48,038 nt of DNA from a virus: positions 1 to 48,038 of IMG/VR virus record IMGVR_UViG_3300046532_002634; one strand, 5' to 3'. Under the pieces are notes generated by a model that saw only the letters and a list, made by a program, of their open reading frames with translations, was not told the origin of the DNA and did not search any database. Positions 36,856 to 44,540 of this stretch are shown one piece after another. Within the stretch, counting starts at the first letter, position 1. Each line of letters begins with the position of its first letter. Position numbers and translations under genes: made by a program.

Positions 36856-37545
36856 GTGAGAATTTTAGTGATCGGAGACACCCACTGTCCTGCTATGTCC
36901 CCACGCTACCCAGAGTGGCTGGCCGATATCCATAGCCAGTGGCAATGCGAGCGAGTAGTCCACATAGGTGACTTAGTTGATAATCTAGCGTTGAATTTCC
37001 ACAAAAAGAATCCAAAATTAAAGAACCCAGTTGCCGAGAAAGAGAAAGCTCAGAAGCAGATAGACAAGCTCACGAAGATTTTCCCGAAGGCTGATTGGTT
37101 GCTCGGAAACCACGACATTCTTCCTTGGCGTTGGGCCGATGAAGTTGGACTTCCCCATGACTACCTTCGCAAGCCCGGTCAAATTTGGAATGTAAAATGG
37201 AAATGCCACCCCAGGTGGACCGACCTAAAAATCGAGGGTGTGGTCTACCGGCATGGGGACAAAGGCAAAGGTGGGAGGATGGCGGCGTTGTCTAATGCAG
37301 CAGCCGAACATGCGTCCTTGGCGCAAGGTCACTTGCACCAGCAGGCAGGCGTGGAATATGTCGCGAACAGTAAGCAACGTATCTTCGGATGCCAAGTCGG
37401 CTGTGGCGTGTCTGACAAATCCCTACACTTTGAATACGGTCGAAAATACAACCAAAAAAGCGTGCTGGGATGTGGAATCGTAGTTGACGGACACACTGCC
37501 TATTTTGAACCGATGCCTGACAAACTCGCTAAGGAATCAAAATGA
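36856..37545 (+). CDS. Calcineurin-like metallophosphoesterase, 229 aa
   Basis: All motifs of the family are visible: GDTHCP (Asp8, His10), HIGDLVDN (Asp39), LLGNHD (Asn85, His86), YRHGD (His133) and QGHLH (158-161), so a two-metal phosphoesterase is likely active. Starts at GTG 36856 after GGAGG. Related phage proteins hydrolyse nucleic acid ends or cyclic nucleotide substrates; the substrate is not evident here. It overlaps the next gene by four bases. Confidence 0.92.
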   Translation: MRILVIGDTHCPAMSPRYPEWLADIHSQWQCERVVHIGDLVDNLALNFHKKNPKLKNPVAEKEKAQKQIDKLTKIFPKADWLLGNHDILPWRWADEVGLPHDYLRKPGQIWNVKWKCHPRWTDLKIEGVVYRHGDKGKGGRMAALSNAAAEHASLAQGHLHQQAGVEYVANSKQRIFGCQVGCGVSDKSLHFEYGRKYNQKSVLGCGIVVDGHTAYFEPMPDKLAKESK

Positions 37546-37778
37546 AAATCAACGACATTGTGTCTATCACGTTTTTCGATCACGTCGAAGCGACCAAAGT
37601 GTCGAAGGCCGAGAAGTTTACGGTGTTCGGTCGCGTGATTCAAATAACAAAGCGGTCAGTGATAGTGGCTTCTTGGGCTTACAGCAATAAGCGACGAAAG
37701 TGCGATCACAACACCACCACTTATACTATTCTTAGATCCTGCATTGAAAAAGCTGACGTACTCACCCCGGCGGAATGA
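37542..37778 (+). CDS. Small basic beta protein, 78 aa
   Basis: No named family. Strand-rich (IVSITFFDHVE, KFTVFGRVIQITKRSVIVASW) and basic, about the size of a small OB or SH3 fold. ATGA overlap ties it to the metallophosphoesterase gene. It ends one base before a convergent gene on the minus strand. Confidence 0.65.
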   Translation: MKINDIVSITFFDHVEATKVSKAEKFTVFGRVIQITKRSVIVASWAYSNKRRKCDHNTTTYTILRSCIEKADVLTPAE

Positions 37779-37779
37779 C

Positions 37780-38280
37780 TCAGGGCTTTGAAAGACCCCG
37801 CCGCTCGAAGTATGGATTCTGATCCCTATCCCACACTTCCGGATCGTATCGAGTCCATGTCTCGCGAAAAATCTTTGAGATGATCTCGCGCTGAATGCCA
37901 CCTTCGTTTAATCGCGACACCCAAACTCGCTGCTTCCATTTCCTTTCGGGATGGGCAGGGTGGTGAACGTAATGCCCGGCGTACTTGTGGCTGGAAGCGA
38001 TTTCCATGCGGACCTGCAAGGGCAATTTCTTTGTCCATTTCTCGATCTCAGCGTCCCACTTCTGCTTTCCTTCGGGCGTCTTTACGATGGCCCCCTTCAG
38101 CATGACGTAACCCTGCGAGATAAACCGCTGCTCACCTTTGTGCCAGTTCCACAAAATCAACTGAACAAAAACAGGCTGTCCCTGATCATTGTAGTAGTGA
38201 TTCACTTCTAGCAAATCGAAGTGATCTCGGATCACCGATGGGTCAGTTAAAGAAACTGCGACTAATAACAACGCAAACAT
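37780..38280 (-). CDS. Exported hypothetical protein, 166 aa
   Basis: ATG at 38280 follows AAAGGAG. The first 15 residues (MFALLLVAVSLTDPS) form a short signal peptide; the mature part is Trp- and His-rich (NWHKGEQRFISQ, HYVHHPAHPERKWKQR). No family recognised. It is the last gene of the leftward early operon. Confidence 0.65.
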   Translation of the reverse strand: MFALLLVAVSLTDPSVIRDHFDLLEVNHYYNDQGQPVFVQLILWNWHKGEQRFISQGYVMLKGAIVKTPEGKQKWDAEIEKWTKKLPLQVRMEIASSHKYAGHYVHHPAHPERKWKQRVWVSRLNEGGIQREIISKIFRETWTRYDPEVWDRDQNPYFERRGLSKP

Positions 38281-38292
38281 CACGACACTCCT

Positions 38293-38586
38293 TTATCGTG
38301 GCTTTTTTCTTCCAAGCCTCATTCGCGGCTTTTTGCGGCGACCGTCAAGATACCTCGCGAGTCGCCTCTGCCTGTAGTTTCGCGGAAGATAGCTCAGATC
38401 GCAAACAGTTGTTTTCGATGGTCGGTGATCGCTAACCCGAATCTTCAGTCGCTTCTTCCCTTTTGCCGCGTAGATGTATCTGCTCAGACTCCTGTCTGAC
38501 CTGCTCTGGATGACAGACCACTCTCTTTTTCTCAGTGTGTCTACTACTGACCGGACAACCCTTGCAATTGCGAGCGCATCTGACAT
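38293..38586 (-). CDS. Small basic phage protein, 97 aa
   Basis: Arg/Lys-rich protein with SRYIYAAKGKKRLKIRVSDH, a pattern seen in small phage proteins of unknown role. ATG at 38586 (MSDALAI) is chosen over an earlier codon because it is nearer the end of the upstream reading frame, although no strong ribosome site is present. It overlaps a second frame (38432-38665) by 155 bases. Confidence 0.55.
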   Translation of the reverse strand: MSDALAIARVVRSVVDTLRKREWSVIQSRSDRSLSRYIYAAKGKKRLKIRVSDHRPSKTTVCDLSYLPRNYRQRRLARYLDGRRKKPRMRLGRKKPR

Positions 38587-38665
38587 TCCATTGGATCTCG
38601 TCAAAGTTAATGTTGTAGCGAACCTTGTCTACAGGTCGCAGCGAGTCGCCTTTGCCGTTACTCAT
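38432..38665 (-). CDS. NGKGDS-type small phage protein with unusual C-terminal extension, 77 aa
   Basis: MSNGKGDSLRPVDKVRYNINFDEI matches a common short phage protein family that normally ends soon after this segment. Here the frame continues with Cys/Arg/Gln-rich sequence overlapping the next gene, and that stretch looks like an out-of-frame shadow. A frameshift or loss of the normal stop is possible. Confidence 0.6.
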   Translation of the reverse strand: MSNGKGDSLRPVDKVRYNINFDEIQWNVRCARNCKGCPVSSRHTEKKRVVCHPEQVRQESEQIHLRGKREEATEDSG

Positions 38666-38670
38666 CTTCC

Positions 38671-38742
38671 TTACCGAATCTTATATGTGGTGTATATCAC
38701 TACCAAAACCAACGCGAGTGCTATCATTATGTCGATTACCAT
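38671..38742 (-). CDS. 23-aa single-span membrane miniprotein
   Basis: ATG at 38742 has a near-perfect AAGGAGGT ribosome site. The peptide is almost entirely a transmembrane helix (IDIMIALALVLVVIYTTY) with a basic tail. Stop TAA lies five bases before the next ATG. Similar membrane miniproteins are easily missed in phages. Confidence 0.6.
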   Translation of the reverse strand: MVIDIMIALALVLVVIYTTYKIR

Positions 38743-38766
38743 TTTTCTTACCTCCTTGTAAGATGT

Positions 38767-39294
38767 TCATATTTCTGGGAAATCCCTGCTGGGGTGTCCA
38801 TCCCACGGCGGGTCGGGGGAGTAAGGGGCTTTCTTCATCCCCCCTGCTTGCTCAATGATCGCGCTCTCAAGTAGATGCACTCTCTTCCGCAACTGGTCTA
38901 CAAGATCACCGTCATGAAACCCTCCCTCTGAAACTCTAATTTCAACCCTTGGATTATCAGCATCTTTCTCACGCTGAACAGGCATGAAAAAGCATTCGCG
39001 GTCGTCTTGCCAAAGGCCAGCGTCGGAAAACCCATCGAACACTGCTTTGAGCGAGGCAAGTATATTATCACGATCCATGTACCTTTTCGTCAGGTGATAG
39101 TATGTGATGTCTACCCTTGCTTCGCGGATCGGCTCTCTTACGTCCTGATCATAGCAGGACGCCATCGCTGCATCCCTCGCCTCTTCTCGATACTTCTTCG
39201 TTGCGATTGCCTTCGTCATGTGATGACATCGCACGTTCGGCTTTAGCGGCTGTGCCGGTAGTCCAACAGTGATTGTGATTGGCTGAAACGTCAC
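38767..39294 (-). CDS. rusA: RusA-like Holliday junction resolvase, 175 aa
   Basis: The acidic RusA core is visible: RDNILASLKAVFDGFSDAGL (Asp76, Asn77, Asp87, Asp91) and WQDDRE (Asp97, Asp98). RusA dimers resolve branched DNA during recombination and before packaging. GTG at 39294 overlaps the upstream stop (GTGA). A C-terminal coiled extension follows the core. Confidence 0.88.
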   Translation of the reverse strand: MTFQPITITVGLPAQPLKPNVRCHHMTKAIATKKYREEARDAAMASCYDQDVREPIREARVDITYYHLTKRYMDRDNILASLKAVFDGFSDAGLWQDDRECFFMPVQREKDADNPRVEIRVSEGGFHDGDLVDQLRKRVHLLESAIIEQAGGMKKAPYSPDPPWDGHPSRDFPEI

Positions 39295-39767
39295 ACCTGT
39301 TTCCTTTCGACACTAACGAAGCTCACACACTCCAGCGGGGCAAAGTAGCAGTCCTGGCTCACTTTCCCTTCATACCGCGAGTCTGTCCTGCTATCAACTC
39401 GCCATTGAGATGATGTGTCTGACTTAACGAGGGCTACACAACTTTCGTCGTCACTCACATAGACGTACATAAAGGGCCGGGGTGATGCGTTGTCAAACGC
39501 ATGCTTCGCACAAACGATGAAGTTTTTCCCGTGAGGCCAGTGTGACTCGCTGAAGCAATAGGAAAGCTTCTTTACCTCAACCCTCTGCTTGATAAACAGA
39601 TCGCCAGAATCGACATGCTTCTTCCAGTCCTTGGCTTCTTCTGCCTGCGTGGATGGTGACTGCGAAACCTCGTACCCCAGCCCAAGCAGCCAATCTGAAA
39701 CGAAACGGACCCCCTGCTGACTTTCATTGAGGTGCTTAAGAAATTTTGTGTGATTAGTTGTTGTCAT
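39291..39767 (-). CDS. PD-(D/E)XK-like nuclease, 158 aa
   Basis: SGDLFIKQRVEVKK gives the D...ExK core (Asp56, Glu64, Lys66 counted from the chosen start) of the restriction-endonuclease-like fold. ATG at 39767 follows GAGG; an upstream ATG would overlap the previous gene by 62 bases. It is next to RusA, so a recombination, repair or host-DNA degradation role is likely. Confidence 0.65.
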   Translation of the reverse strand: MTTTNHTKFLKHLNESQQGVRFVSDWLLGLGYEVSQSPSTQAEEAKDWKKHVDSGDLFIKQRVEVKKLSYCFSESHWPHGKNFIVCAKHAFDNASPRPFMYVYVSDDESCVALVKSDTSSQWRVDSRTDSRYEGKVSQDCYFAPLECVSFVSVERKQV

Positions 39768-40029
39768 GTTTGCCTCGTAATGCTTTGACAGTGATATCGA
39801 CCCGCAACTCAACATCGAACGGAAATTGAATTCCGTTTACTCCTTGGTCCCTGACTAAAATCTTTAGCTTGTTTGGAATCTTCTTTTTCTTATCGAAATT
39901 GTAAAACCACATAGCCATGCGCCTCGCTGCCTCTGAGTACGTTACGTTTCCCATAGGCATCCATTTCGGCCAGTCTTTGTTGCCAACAACGCGAGCCTCT
40001 CGCAACACAAGCTTTTGATTTTTAATCAT
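39754..40029 (-). CDS. Hypothetical protein, 91 aa
   Basis: Basic protein with a central KKKKIPNKLKI tract and a beta-like C-terminus (FPFDVELRVDITVKAL). No family recognised and no strong ribosome site before ATG at 40029. It overlaps the nuclease gene by 14 bases. Confidence 0.6.
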   Translation of the reverse strand: MIKNQKLVLREARVVGNKDWPKWMPMGNVTYSEAARRMAMWFYNFDKKKKIPNKLKILVRDQGVNGIQFPFDVELRVDITVKALRGKHDNN

Positions 40030-40040
40030 TTAATCTGTAC

Positions 40041-40430
40041 TCACTGTGCGGCAGTCTCGGCCTGCTCTGGGAAAAGCAACAAAGGAAGATCACCCCAATG
40101 GAACGGACCCCCGTCCGAAGGCGAAAGCTTCTCTTTCGGGTAATTGTTTAAGTCGATCCCTATGTACCCCTCATCCGATTTTCTGATGGGCAGGTGAACT
40201 TCCAGCGATTCAACAGCCATAGGATCACCAACTTGATCAAGCTCGTACCAAAGCCCGTCCATCCCATAAGTGTGGTTACCGACTTCTGGGTGAATCGTCA
40301 CTGTGTTATCGGACCACTTGGCGAGAATTGTTACATCACCCTTGTAGGTTTCGCCTCCCTGCTTTGCGACGATCTTGCAGTACGGAACGCCAAGGCGAAC
40401 TAGATACTCTTCTTTTTTGGGCCTGCTCAT
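40041..40430 (-). CDS. Hypothetical beta-rich protein, 129 aa
   Basis: No family recognised. It has strands such as EEYLVRLGVPYCKIVA and KGDVTILAKWSDNTVTI and an acidic C-terminus. The ATG is joined to the previous stop by ATGA. Confidence 0.6.
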   Translation of the reverse strand: MSRPKKEEYLVRLGVPYCKIVAKQGGETYKGDVTILAKWSDNTVTIHPEVGNHTYGMDGLWYELDQVGDPMAVESLEVHLPIRKSDEGYIGIDLNNYPKEKLSPSDGGPFHWGDLPLLLFPEQAETAAQ

Positions 40431-40840
40431 ACTAATGCTTCCTTTTCTTCGAGGACTTTCTTTACCTTACTAACACAAAACTCTACATCAGCAATCGCTT
40501 GGCTGATGTCCGTAGATGGCTGAACCTGCATGAGATCCATGCAGCGTTGTAGCTCGCGCCGAGCATTGTTCAGGTTCACTTGAGCGATCAGCGATTCGCA
40601 GATGTTGTCACCGACATTGAAACCGAATAGCTTGAACGCTTCTTTCGCGATGTCGATATCAAACGGGCTGCGTGTCGCTACGGCTTTGTAGCAACAGGCG
40701 GCTAACGGCGACTGTAATTTCTCAGTGTCGATGCGATCAATGATCTTTTCTCGATCACCATCTCTACCCAAAGCCATGCCTAGCAAAAGCAATTCTAATC
40801 GATACTCACGATTCTTCCGAACCAAAGCCGCGTTACTCAT
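40427..40840 (-). CDS. Hypothetical helical protein, possibly DnaB N-terminal-like, 137 aa
   Basis: Helix pattern (YRLELLLLGMALGRDGDREKIIDRI, ACCYKAVATRSPFDIDIAKEAF, NARRELQRCMDLM) recalls the N-terminal collar of replicative helicases or primase-binding modules, without a RecA-like domain. AAAGGAG lies just before ATG 40840. Fold assignment is tentative. Confidence 0.6.
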   Translation of the reverse strand: MSNAALVRKNREYRLELLLLGMALGRDGDREKIIDRIDTEKLQSPLAACCYKAVATRSPFDIDIAKEAFKLFGFNVGDNICESLIAQVNLNNARRELQRCMDLMQVQPSTDISQAIADVEFCVSKVKKVLEEKEALV

Positions 40841-41121
40841 AAAAACTCCTTTAAACAGAAACAGGAAATTGTGTATTTGCGCACCACCGGCATATCTTTA
40901 AGAGAGACACCATGACTCTCGTAAGACTTTGTGACCCTCAATCCAGCCCCCAAGATTCATCCCTCTGCTGTCTCTCTCTGAGTCGCCCTTGCCGTTCGGG
41001 GCATCGCTTTGGGTGGGTGCTTTTACTCGCCGCCGGTCAGTTCCTCACCTCACCGGAATGTTTGCCTTGAGTTGTTCGCGAGTGGTTTCAGGTACGTTGC
41101 TTGCCAATAGTTTTTCAAAAA
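40841..41121 (-). other. Long leader/intergenic region without a gene
   Basis: No supported ORF. A 50-codon open frame (about 40898-41049) has no start codon with a ribosome site; it includes the 17-base stretch AACGGCAAGGGCGACTC, a one-mismatch match to the first codons of the NGKGDS-type gene near 38650. A GAGAG/CTCTC hairpin lies near 40902-40920. The region probably forms the untranslated leader of the 40840 gene downstream of the tRNA-like element. Confidence 0.5.
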
Positions 41122-41194
41122 GAGGGGATCAGGAATCGAACCTGACACCGAAGCCCCCAGCCAACCAGCCTATTCTTCAGTGACCGTCCCCCTC
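41122..41194 (-). ncRNA. tRNA-like element, 73 nt, no D arm
   Basis: Read on the minus strand: a seven-pair outer stem GAGGGGG/TCCCCTC (last pair G-T), an eight-pair arm CACTGAAG/CTTCGGTG with a 21-nt G-rich loop, and a canonical T arm TCAGG-TTCGATT-CCTGA. Total length (73) equals a tRNA without CCA. No D arm and no standard anticodon arm can be formed, so this may be a degenerate or highly divergent tRNA or a tRNA mimic. No anticodon is assigned. Confidence 0.6.
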
Positions 41195-41200
41195 GTCCGC

Positions 41201-41440
41201 TCAGAACGGGATTTCTTCGCTCTTCGGTGAAGATGCCGCAGGTGCTGACGAATCGTCCATAGCCTTGAATCTGAGGCTGTAGAAGTGACCGCTCCCGTCC
41301 TTCCGCTGCTTGAGCCATCCATCGATGTAGTAGTCCTTCCCATCGATTTCACACTTGCCTTTAATGTCAGCGTGTGTTTCTTTTTCCTTACGGTCATTCT
41401 TTGAAATGATCCCAGTCATGTTGTTGTCGTAATCAGGCAT
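41201..41440 (-). CDS. Small protein with SSB-like acidic tail, 79 aa
   Basis: NMTGIISKNDRKEKETHADIKG and YYIDGWLKQRKDGSGHFYSLRFKA belong to a widespread small phage family of unnamed function. The C-terminus SSPKSEEIPF resembles the acidic DDDIPF tip that bacterial SSB uses to recruit repair proteins. It lies next to the helicase gene. AGGAG precedes ATG at 41440. ssDNA binding is an inference. Confidence 0.75.
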   Translation of the reverse strand: MPDYDNNMTGIISKNDRKEKETHADIKGKCEIDGKDYYIDGWLKQRKDGSGHFYSLRFKAMDDSSAPAASSPKSEEIPF

Positions 41441-41642
41441 TACCTTGCTCTCCTAGTTCATTCTTCCGCTTTTGAAATGAGTCGCGGAATTTACTCATCA
41501 TTGATTCGTTTTTGGTGTATCCGTACCCGTACTTTTTGTGCAGCCGGATGACGCTTCCGATGAAATCCAGCAGTCGTTCGCTCTTGGCCGTCTTGATTGC
41601 ATCGAGCAACACACAGTCATCTACTTTTTCTTTTTGATCCAT
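41433..41642 (-). CDS. Small hypothetical protein, 69 aa
   Basis: Helical, charged protein without a recognised family. It overlaps the helicase gene by 22 bases and the next gene by eight, so it is in a tightly coupled operon. Confidence 0.6.
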   Translation of the reverse strand: MDQKEKVDDCVLLDAIKTAKSERLLDFIGSVIRLHKKYGYGYTKNESMMSKFRDSFQKRKNELGEQGNA

Positions 41643-43318
41643 CTCTTATCTCCGATGTATTTGTAAACATCGCGAACAGGGCGATGCCAATCTTTTGATC
41701 CGTCATGTGGCAAGTAAATGCTCTCTGGCTTAAACGCTGACATTCCAGCGTTAGTTGCTTTAATCTTGGCAAGCTTGAATGCCTGCTTTACCGTCGCTCC
41801 GCTTTTGCTCGCGCCGAAGAATTTATCGTTGAGGTAGTGGTCGGCGTTCTTCATTGCCGGTTCCTTTGGCTTCAACTCATTAGCCGCGATCTCGATCAAT
41901 TTCCCGTCAACCTCGTTTCGAGCGACATACGATTGACGTTTGCTGATGTGACCGCATTGAGGACAGCGATCACCACCCTGCCTGGAGCATGAGCAACTCG
42001 GACACACTCGTTCCATATCGTTATCGGTATCGTCGTTGTTTCCATTACGTTCCAGAGCAGCGAGATTCTTGTTGGTGTCTTCCAGTGTCCATACTCGATC
42101 CCGATCTGGCCGACCATGAAGAAAGCACGAACCCGAATGATCTTGGATCGTGACGAACTCGTACTTGTCTGTGTACCGAAGGACGCGACCAACCGACTGT
42201 AAGTAGGTACTGAGTCCAGCCATCGTGGTAGTAATGATGCAGTGCTTCAGGGCAGGGCAGTCAAACGACTCTCTGAGGATGAATCGATTGCAGACGACCT
42301 TATAGGTTCCGTCTTCCAGCCCATTCAGAACCATCTCTCTCATAGCCAATGTCGAATCGTACTCTTCTAAAAACAGCGATCCGTCTTCCGCTGGCGTGGC
42401 TACTGTCACCCGATTGGCGTCAATCGATGCGGCACGGATTCCACTATTGGCAAACCGACGAACGTAGTCGTAAGCGTCATCGACTGACGGCGCGAACAGT
42501 ACCGTTGGCTCTAGGTTTGGGTTGATTTTCAGAAGCCATTCGAGGACGTTCCCGTAAATGACTTCCGTAGGGTTGTATTCGCGATCCTTGGTCAGCGTCA
42601 GTTCGCCATCCTTCTTGGTCGGCAAAGCTTTACATCGCGACCTCAGTACAGCCTCTGGGGTATCTGGAACGAAAATCCGTGCTGGCATGTGAGCATTACA
42701 ATCAAGCAATGACTGGAATGTCGGTGGATCAATGATGTGATCGTAGAAGTCTTTTACCGAAACAGGGGTCGCGGTGTACCCGATGATAGACATGCAACCC
42801 GAATCAATGTGCCAATCGAACACAGCCTTCGCCATTGCAGACGCCTGCTGATGAGCCTCATCTACTAAGACGATATCCGCTTCTGGAATAAATTCTCTCG
42901 CGTGAACCGTCTGCATCTGACAAACCTGAACAGGTGCATCGATGTCAGTCCGGCCCTTGAACGCCGCAGCGACCACGCCAAAAACGATACCGTGCTTTTC
43001 CAGCGTCTCAATGATTTGCTTAGTATTCTGGATACGGCAACTGTAGATCACCACTCGCAATCCCTTACTGACGGCATTGCGGATGATCCGCAGCATGTTC
43101 GCTGTCTTTCCGGCCCCACATGGAGCAACAACACAAAATCGTTTGCATGTATTGATCGACCACTGGACTTTACACTGCTTTCCCCACATCGCCTGACAGT
43201 CTTCGTGAATGCGGATCTGGTGCGGCCAGTACGGAAATGGGGCTTCCGGCTCGACGATCTTCGTTGGCTCTACTGCTTTCGCTGAATAGCTCCGAAACTG
43301 CTTCGGCTCAGGAAACAT
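41621..43318 (-). CDS. Superfamily 2 DEAH helicase with zinc ribbon, 565 aa
   Basis: Motif I APCGAGKT (residues 65-72), motif II VDEAH (152-156), motif III TAT (182-184) and motif VI QSVGRVLRY are all clear. A four-Cys zinc ribbon (CPSCSCSRQGGDRCPQCG) follows the second RecA domain, and the C-terminus ends in a Lys run. ATG at 43318 follows the upstream TGA by one base; an earlier in-frame ATG at 43411 would overlap the preceding gene by 92 bases. It probably acts in phage DNA replication or recombination. Confidence 0.93.
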   Translation of the reverse strand: MFPEPKQFRSYSAKAVEPTKIVEPEAPFPYWPHQIRIHEDCQAMWGKQCKVQWSINTCKRFCVVAPCGAGKTANMLRIIRNAVSKGLRVVIYSCRIQNTKQIIETLEKHGIVFGVVAAAFKGRTDIDAPVQVCQMQTVHAREFIPEADIVLVDEAHQQASAMAKAVFDWHIDSGCMSIIGYTATPVSVKDFYDHIIDPPTFQSLLDCNAHMPARIFVPDTPEAVLRSRCKALPTKKDGELTLTKDREYNPTEVIYGNVLEWLLKINPNLEPTVLFAPSVDDAYDYVRRFANSGIRAASIDANRVTVATPAEDGSLFLEEYDSTLAMREMVLNGLEDGTYKVVCNRFILRESFDCPALKHCIITTTMAGLSTYLQSVGRVLRYTDKYEFVTIQDHSGSCFLHGRPDRDRVWTLEDTNKNLAALERNGNNDDTDNDMERVCPSCSCSRQGGDRCPQCGHISKRQSYVARNEVDGKLIEIAANELKPKEPAMKNADHYLNDKFFGASKSGATVKQAFKLAKIKATNAGMSAFKPESIYLPHDGSKDWHRPVRDVYKYIGDKRWIKKKK

Positions 43319-43319
43319 C

Positions 43320-44057
43320 TCAATCTGTGAATGCACTAGATTCCTCCCTCGCGAGATTGAACTCTGCTTCGACCTGATCCAGAACTGCCTCGTACTTGAT
43401 GTAGAATCCAAATTGGCTCATGTGCCGAATAAGGTGACGCAGGGATTCCGTTCCCATCCGATGATACGTTTCCACCTGTTTCTCGGTGAGCTTATTTCGG
43501 ATGTAATCCGGCTCAGGCCGATCCTGGATCATCACCGTCCTGCCTTGCGGCTCTGGCTCATAATTGGCGAGTGCAATCGGGAGTGTCGGTTCCGGCTCTG
43601 GTTCCGGCTCTGGTTCCGGCTCTGGCTCCGGCACGACTCGCTTGACAGCTTCTCGAATGAGATTAGCAGGTAAATTTGGCTTTTGTAATTCATCCGCCAA
43701 CACACCAATCTCTTCAAGCACCTGACTCAGTTGCTCGTCTGGAACACACAACAACTCACGGCACTGCCGCTCGGTTGTGATTCTCTCTGCACAGAAAGAA
43801 CCAAGCACCGTGGTGCCTAGTTTTTTCAATACACCTGTCGCTGCAATCTTTTGGTCTACCTGGCGACGATGAAGCCCGAACTCTTTCTGGCAATAATTTT
43901 CAAACGACTTAAAGCCTCGGACTCTGTAAAGCTGTAAATCGCGAATCGACTTGAGAGCGGCAAATGCTTCCAAGCCTTTTCTGAATCCCTCGCGAACCTT
44001 GTCTTCCAAGTCAGCGAGTTCTTCTGCCTCTGTGTCCATCAATTCAGTTTCCATCAT
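43320..44057 (-). CDS. ParB/KorB-like DNA-binding protein with Glu-Pro repeat, 245 aa
   Basis: ALKSIRDLQLYRVRGFKSFENYCQKEFGLHRRQVDQKIAAT... (residues about 35-75; key points LYR..GFKSFENYC and a helix-turn-helix) is a pattern common in phage and plasmid proteins of the ParB-related kind. Residues about 150-165 are a run of Glu-Pro dipeptides (EPEPEPEPEPEPEPE), probably a rigid linker. The C-terminal domain is helical. AAGGAG precedes ATG 44057. Confidence 0.75.
   Translation of the reverse strand: MMETELMDTEAEELADLEDKVREGFRKGLEAFAALKSIRDLQLYRVRGFKSFENYCQKEFGLHRRQVDQKIAATGVLKKLGTTVLGSFCAERITTERQCRELLCVPDEQLSQVLEEIGVLADELQKPNLPANLIREAVKRVVPEPEPEPEPEPEPEPTLPIALANYEPEPQGRTVMIQDRPEPDYIRNKLTEKQVETYHRMGTESLRHLIRHMSQFGFYIKYEAVLDQVEAEFNLAREESSAFTD
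43582..43640 (-). repeat. Tandem repeat encoding Glu-Pro linker
   Basis: Repeated 12-base units (GGTTCCGGCTCT on the plus strand) run for about four copies and encode the Glu-Pro run. Confidence 0.8.
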
Positions 44058-44087
44058 CCATTCTCCTTCGTCGAATCCAATCCAAAA

Positions 44088-44157
44088 ATGCGGTCAGGGA
44101 AATTACATCCCTGTGGTTTGCCTCAATTCAAACAAACCAGAGCCACTAGGCCCGCAT
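44088..44157 (-). ncRNA. Cloverleaf-like structured element, 70 nt
   Basis: On the minus strand an outer stem ATGCGG/CCGCAT closes three hairpins: GCC-TAGT-GGC, TGGTTTG (12-nt loop) CAAACCA, and CAGGGA-TGTAATT-TCCCTG with a seven-base loop like a T arm. TTTTT follows. It fills the gap between two genes of the early operon. It could be a tRNA-like fold, an attenuator or an mRNA processing signal. Confidence 0.55.
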
Positions 44158-44162
44158 AACAA

Positions 44163-44489
44163 CTATCGCCATAAACGGCAACGAAAAAACCATCCATCCT
44201 TCTCTACCGTGCAGTCGCCTGTAAGTCGCATCTTTCGATTTGGGCGACAAGTCGGCGCGTCACGAAGTCGGGAAATCCCACATCCCTCGAAGCATCCTGC
44301 GGGCGTGCGGAAAACATGGAGCCTTCTCAGGACGATCATGCGTTTCACCTCTTCTTCGCATGCGGCCTGATCGGTATCCACCACATCCTTACTGACCTCA
44401 ACCTCTTTGGCTTGGCAGGGCTTTGGTTGGCATCGATTGCCGCCAAAACCAAAAAACAGTCCCATCGCCAAAACTAAACCAGTAGTCAT
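44163..44489 (-). CDS. Small exported Cys protein, 108 aa
   Basis: ATG at 44489 has AAAGGA at good distance; a TTG two codons earlier is less likely. Residues 1-20 (MTTGLVLAMGLFFGFGGNRC) look like a signal peptide. The mature part has six further cysteines and a basic C-terminus. No family recognised; possibly an envelope-acting superinfection or host-takeover protein. Confidence 0.6.
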   Translation of the reverse strand: MTTGLVLAMGLFFGFGGNRCQPKPCQAKEVEVSKDVVDTDQAACEEEVKRMIVLRRLHVFRTPAGCFEGCGISRLRDAPTCRPNRKMRLTGDCTVEKDGWFFRCRLWR

Positions 44490-44540
44490 CTTCAATCCTT
44501 TTCCAGAGCTAAAAATTGACGCACCGTGCGCCGTGAGTTG

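Noticed and set aside
40040-40052. 13-base sequence CTCACTGTGCGGC shared with 47962-47974
   Set aside because: A match of this length is expected by chance in a 48-kb window.
40898-41049. Open frame of about 50 codons in the leader between tRNA-like element and the 40840 gene
   Set aside because: No start codon with a ribosome site; one internal ATG has a site too close to work.
41122-41194. Ordinary tRNA
   Set aside because: No D arm or five-pair anticodon arm with a seven-base loop can be drawn, so no amino acid is assigned.
43413-43673. Plus-strand frame over the Glu-Pro repeat
   Set aside because: Generated by the repeat read in antisense; no independent support.
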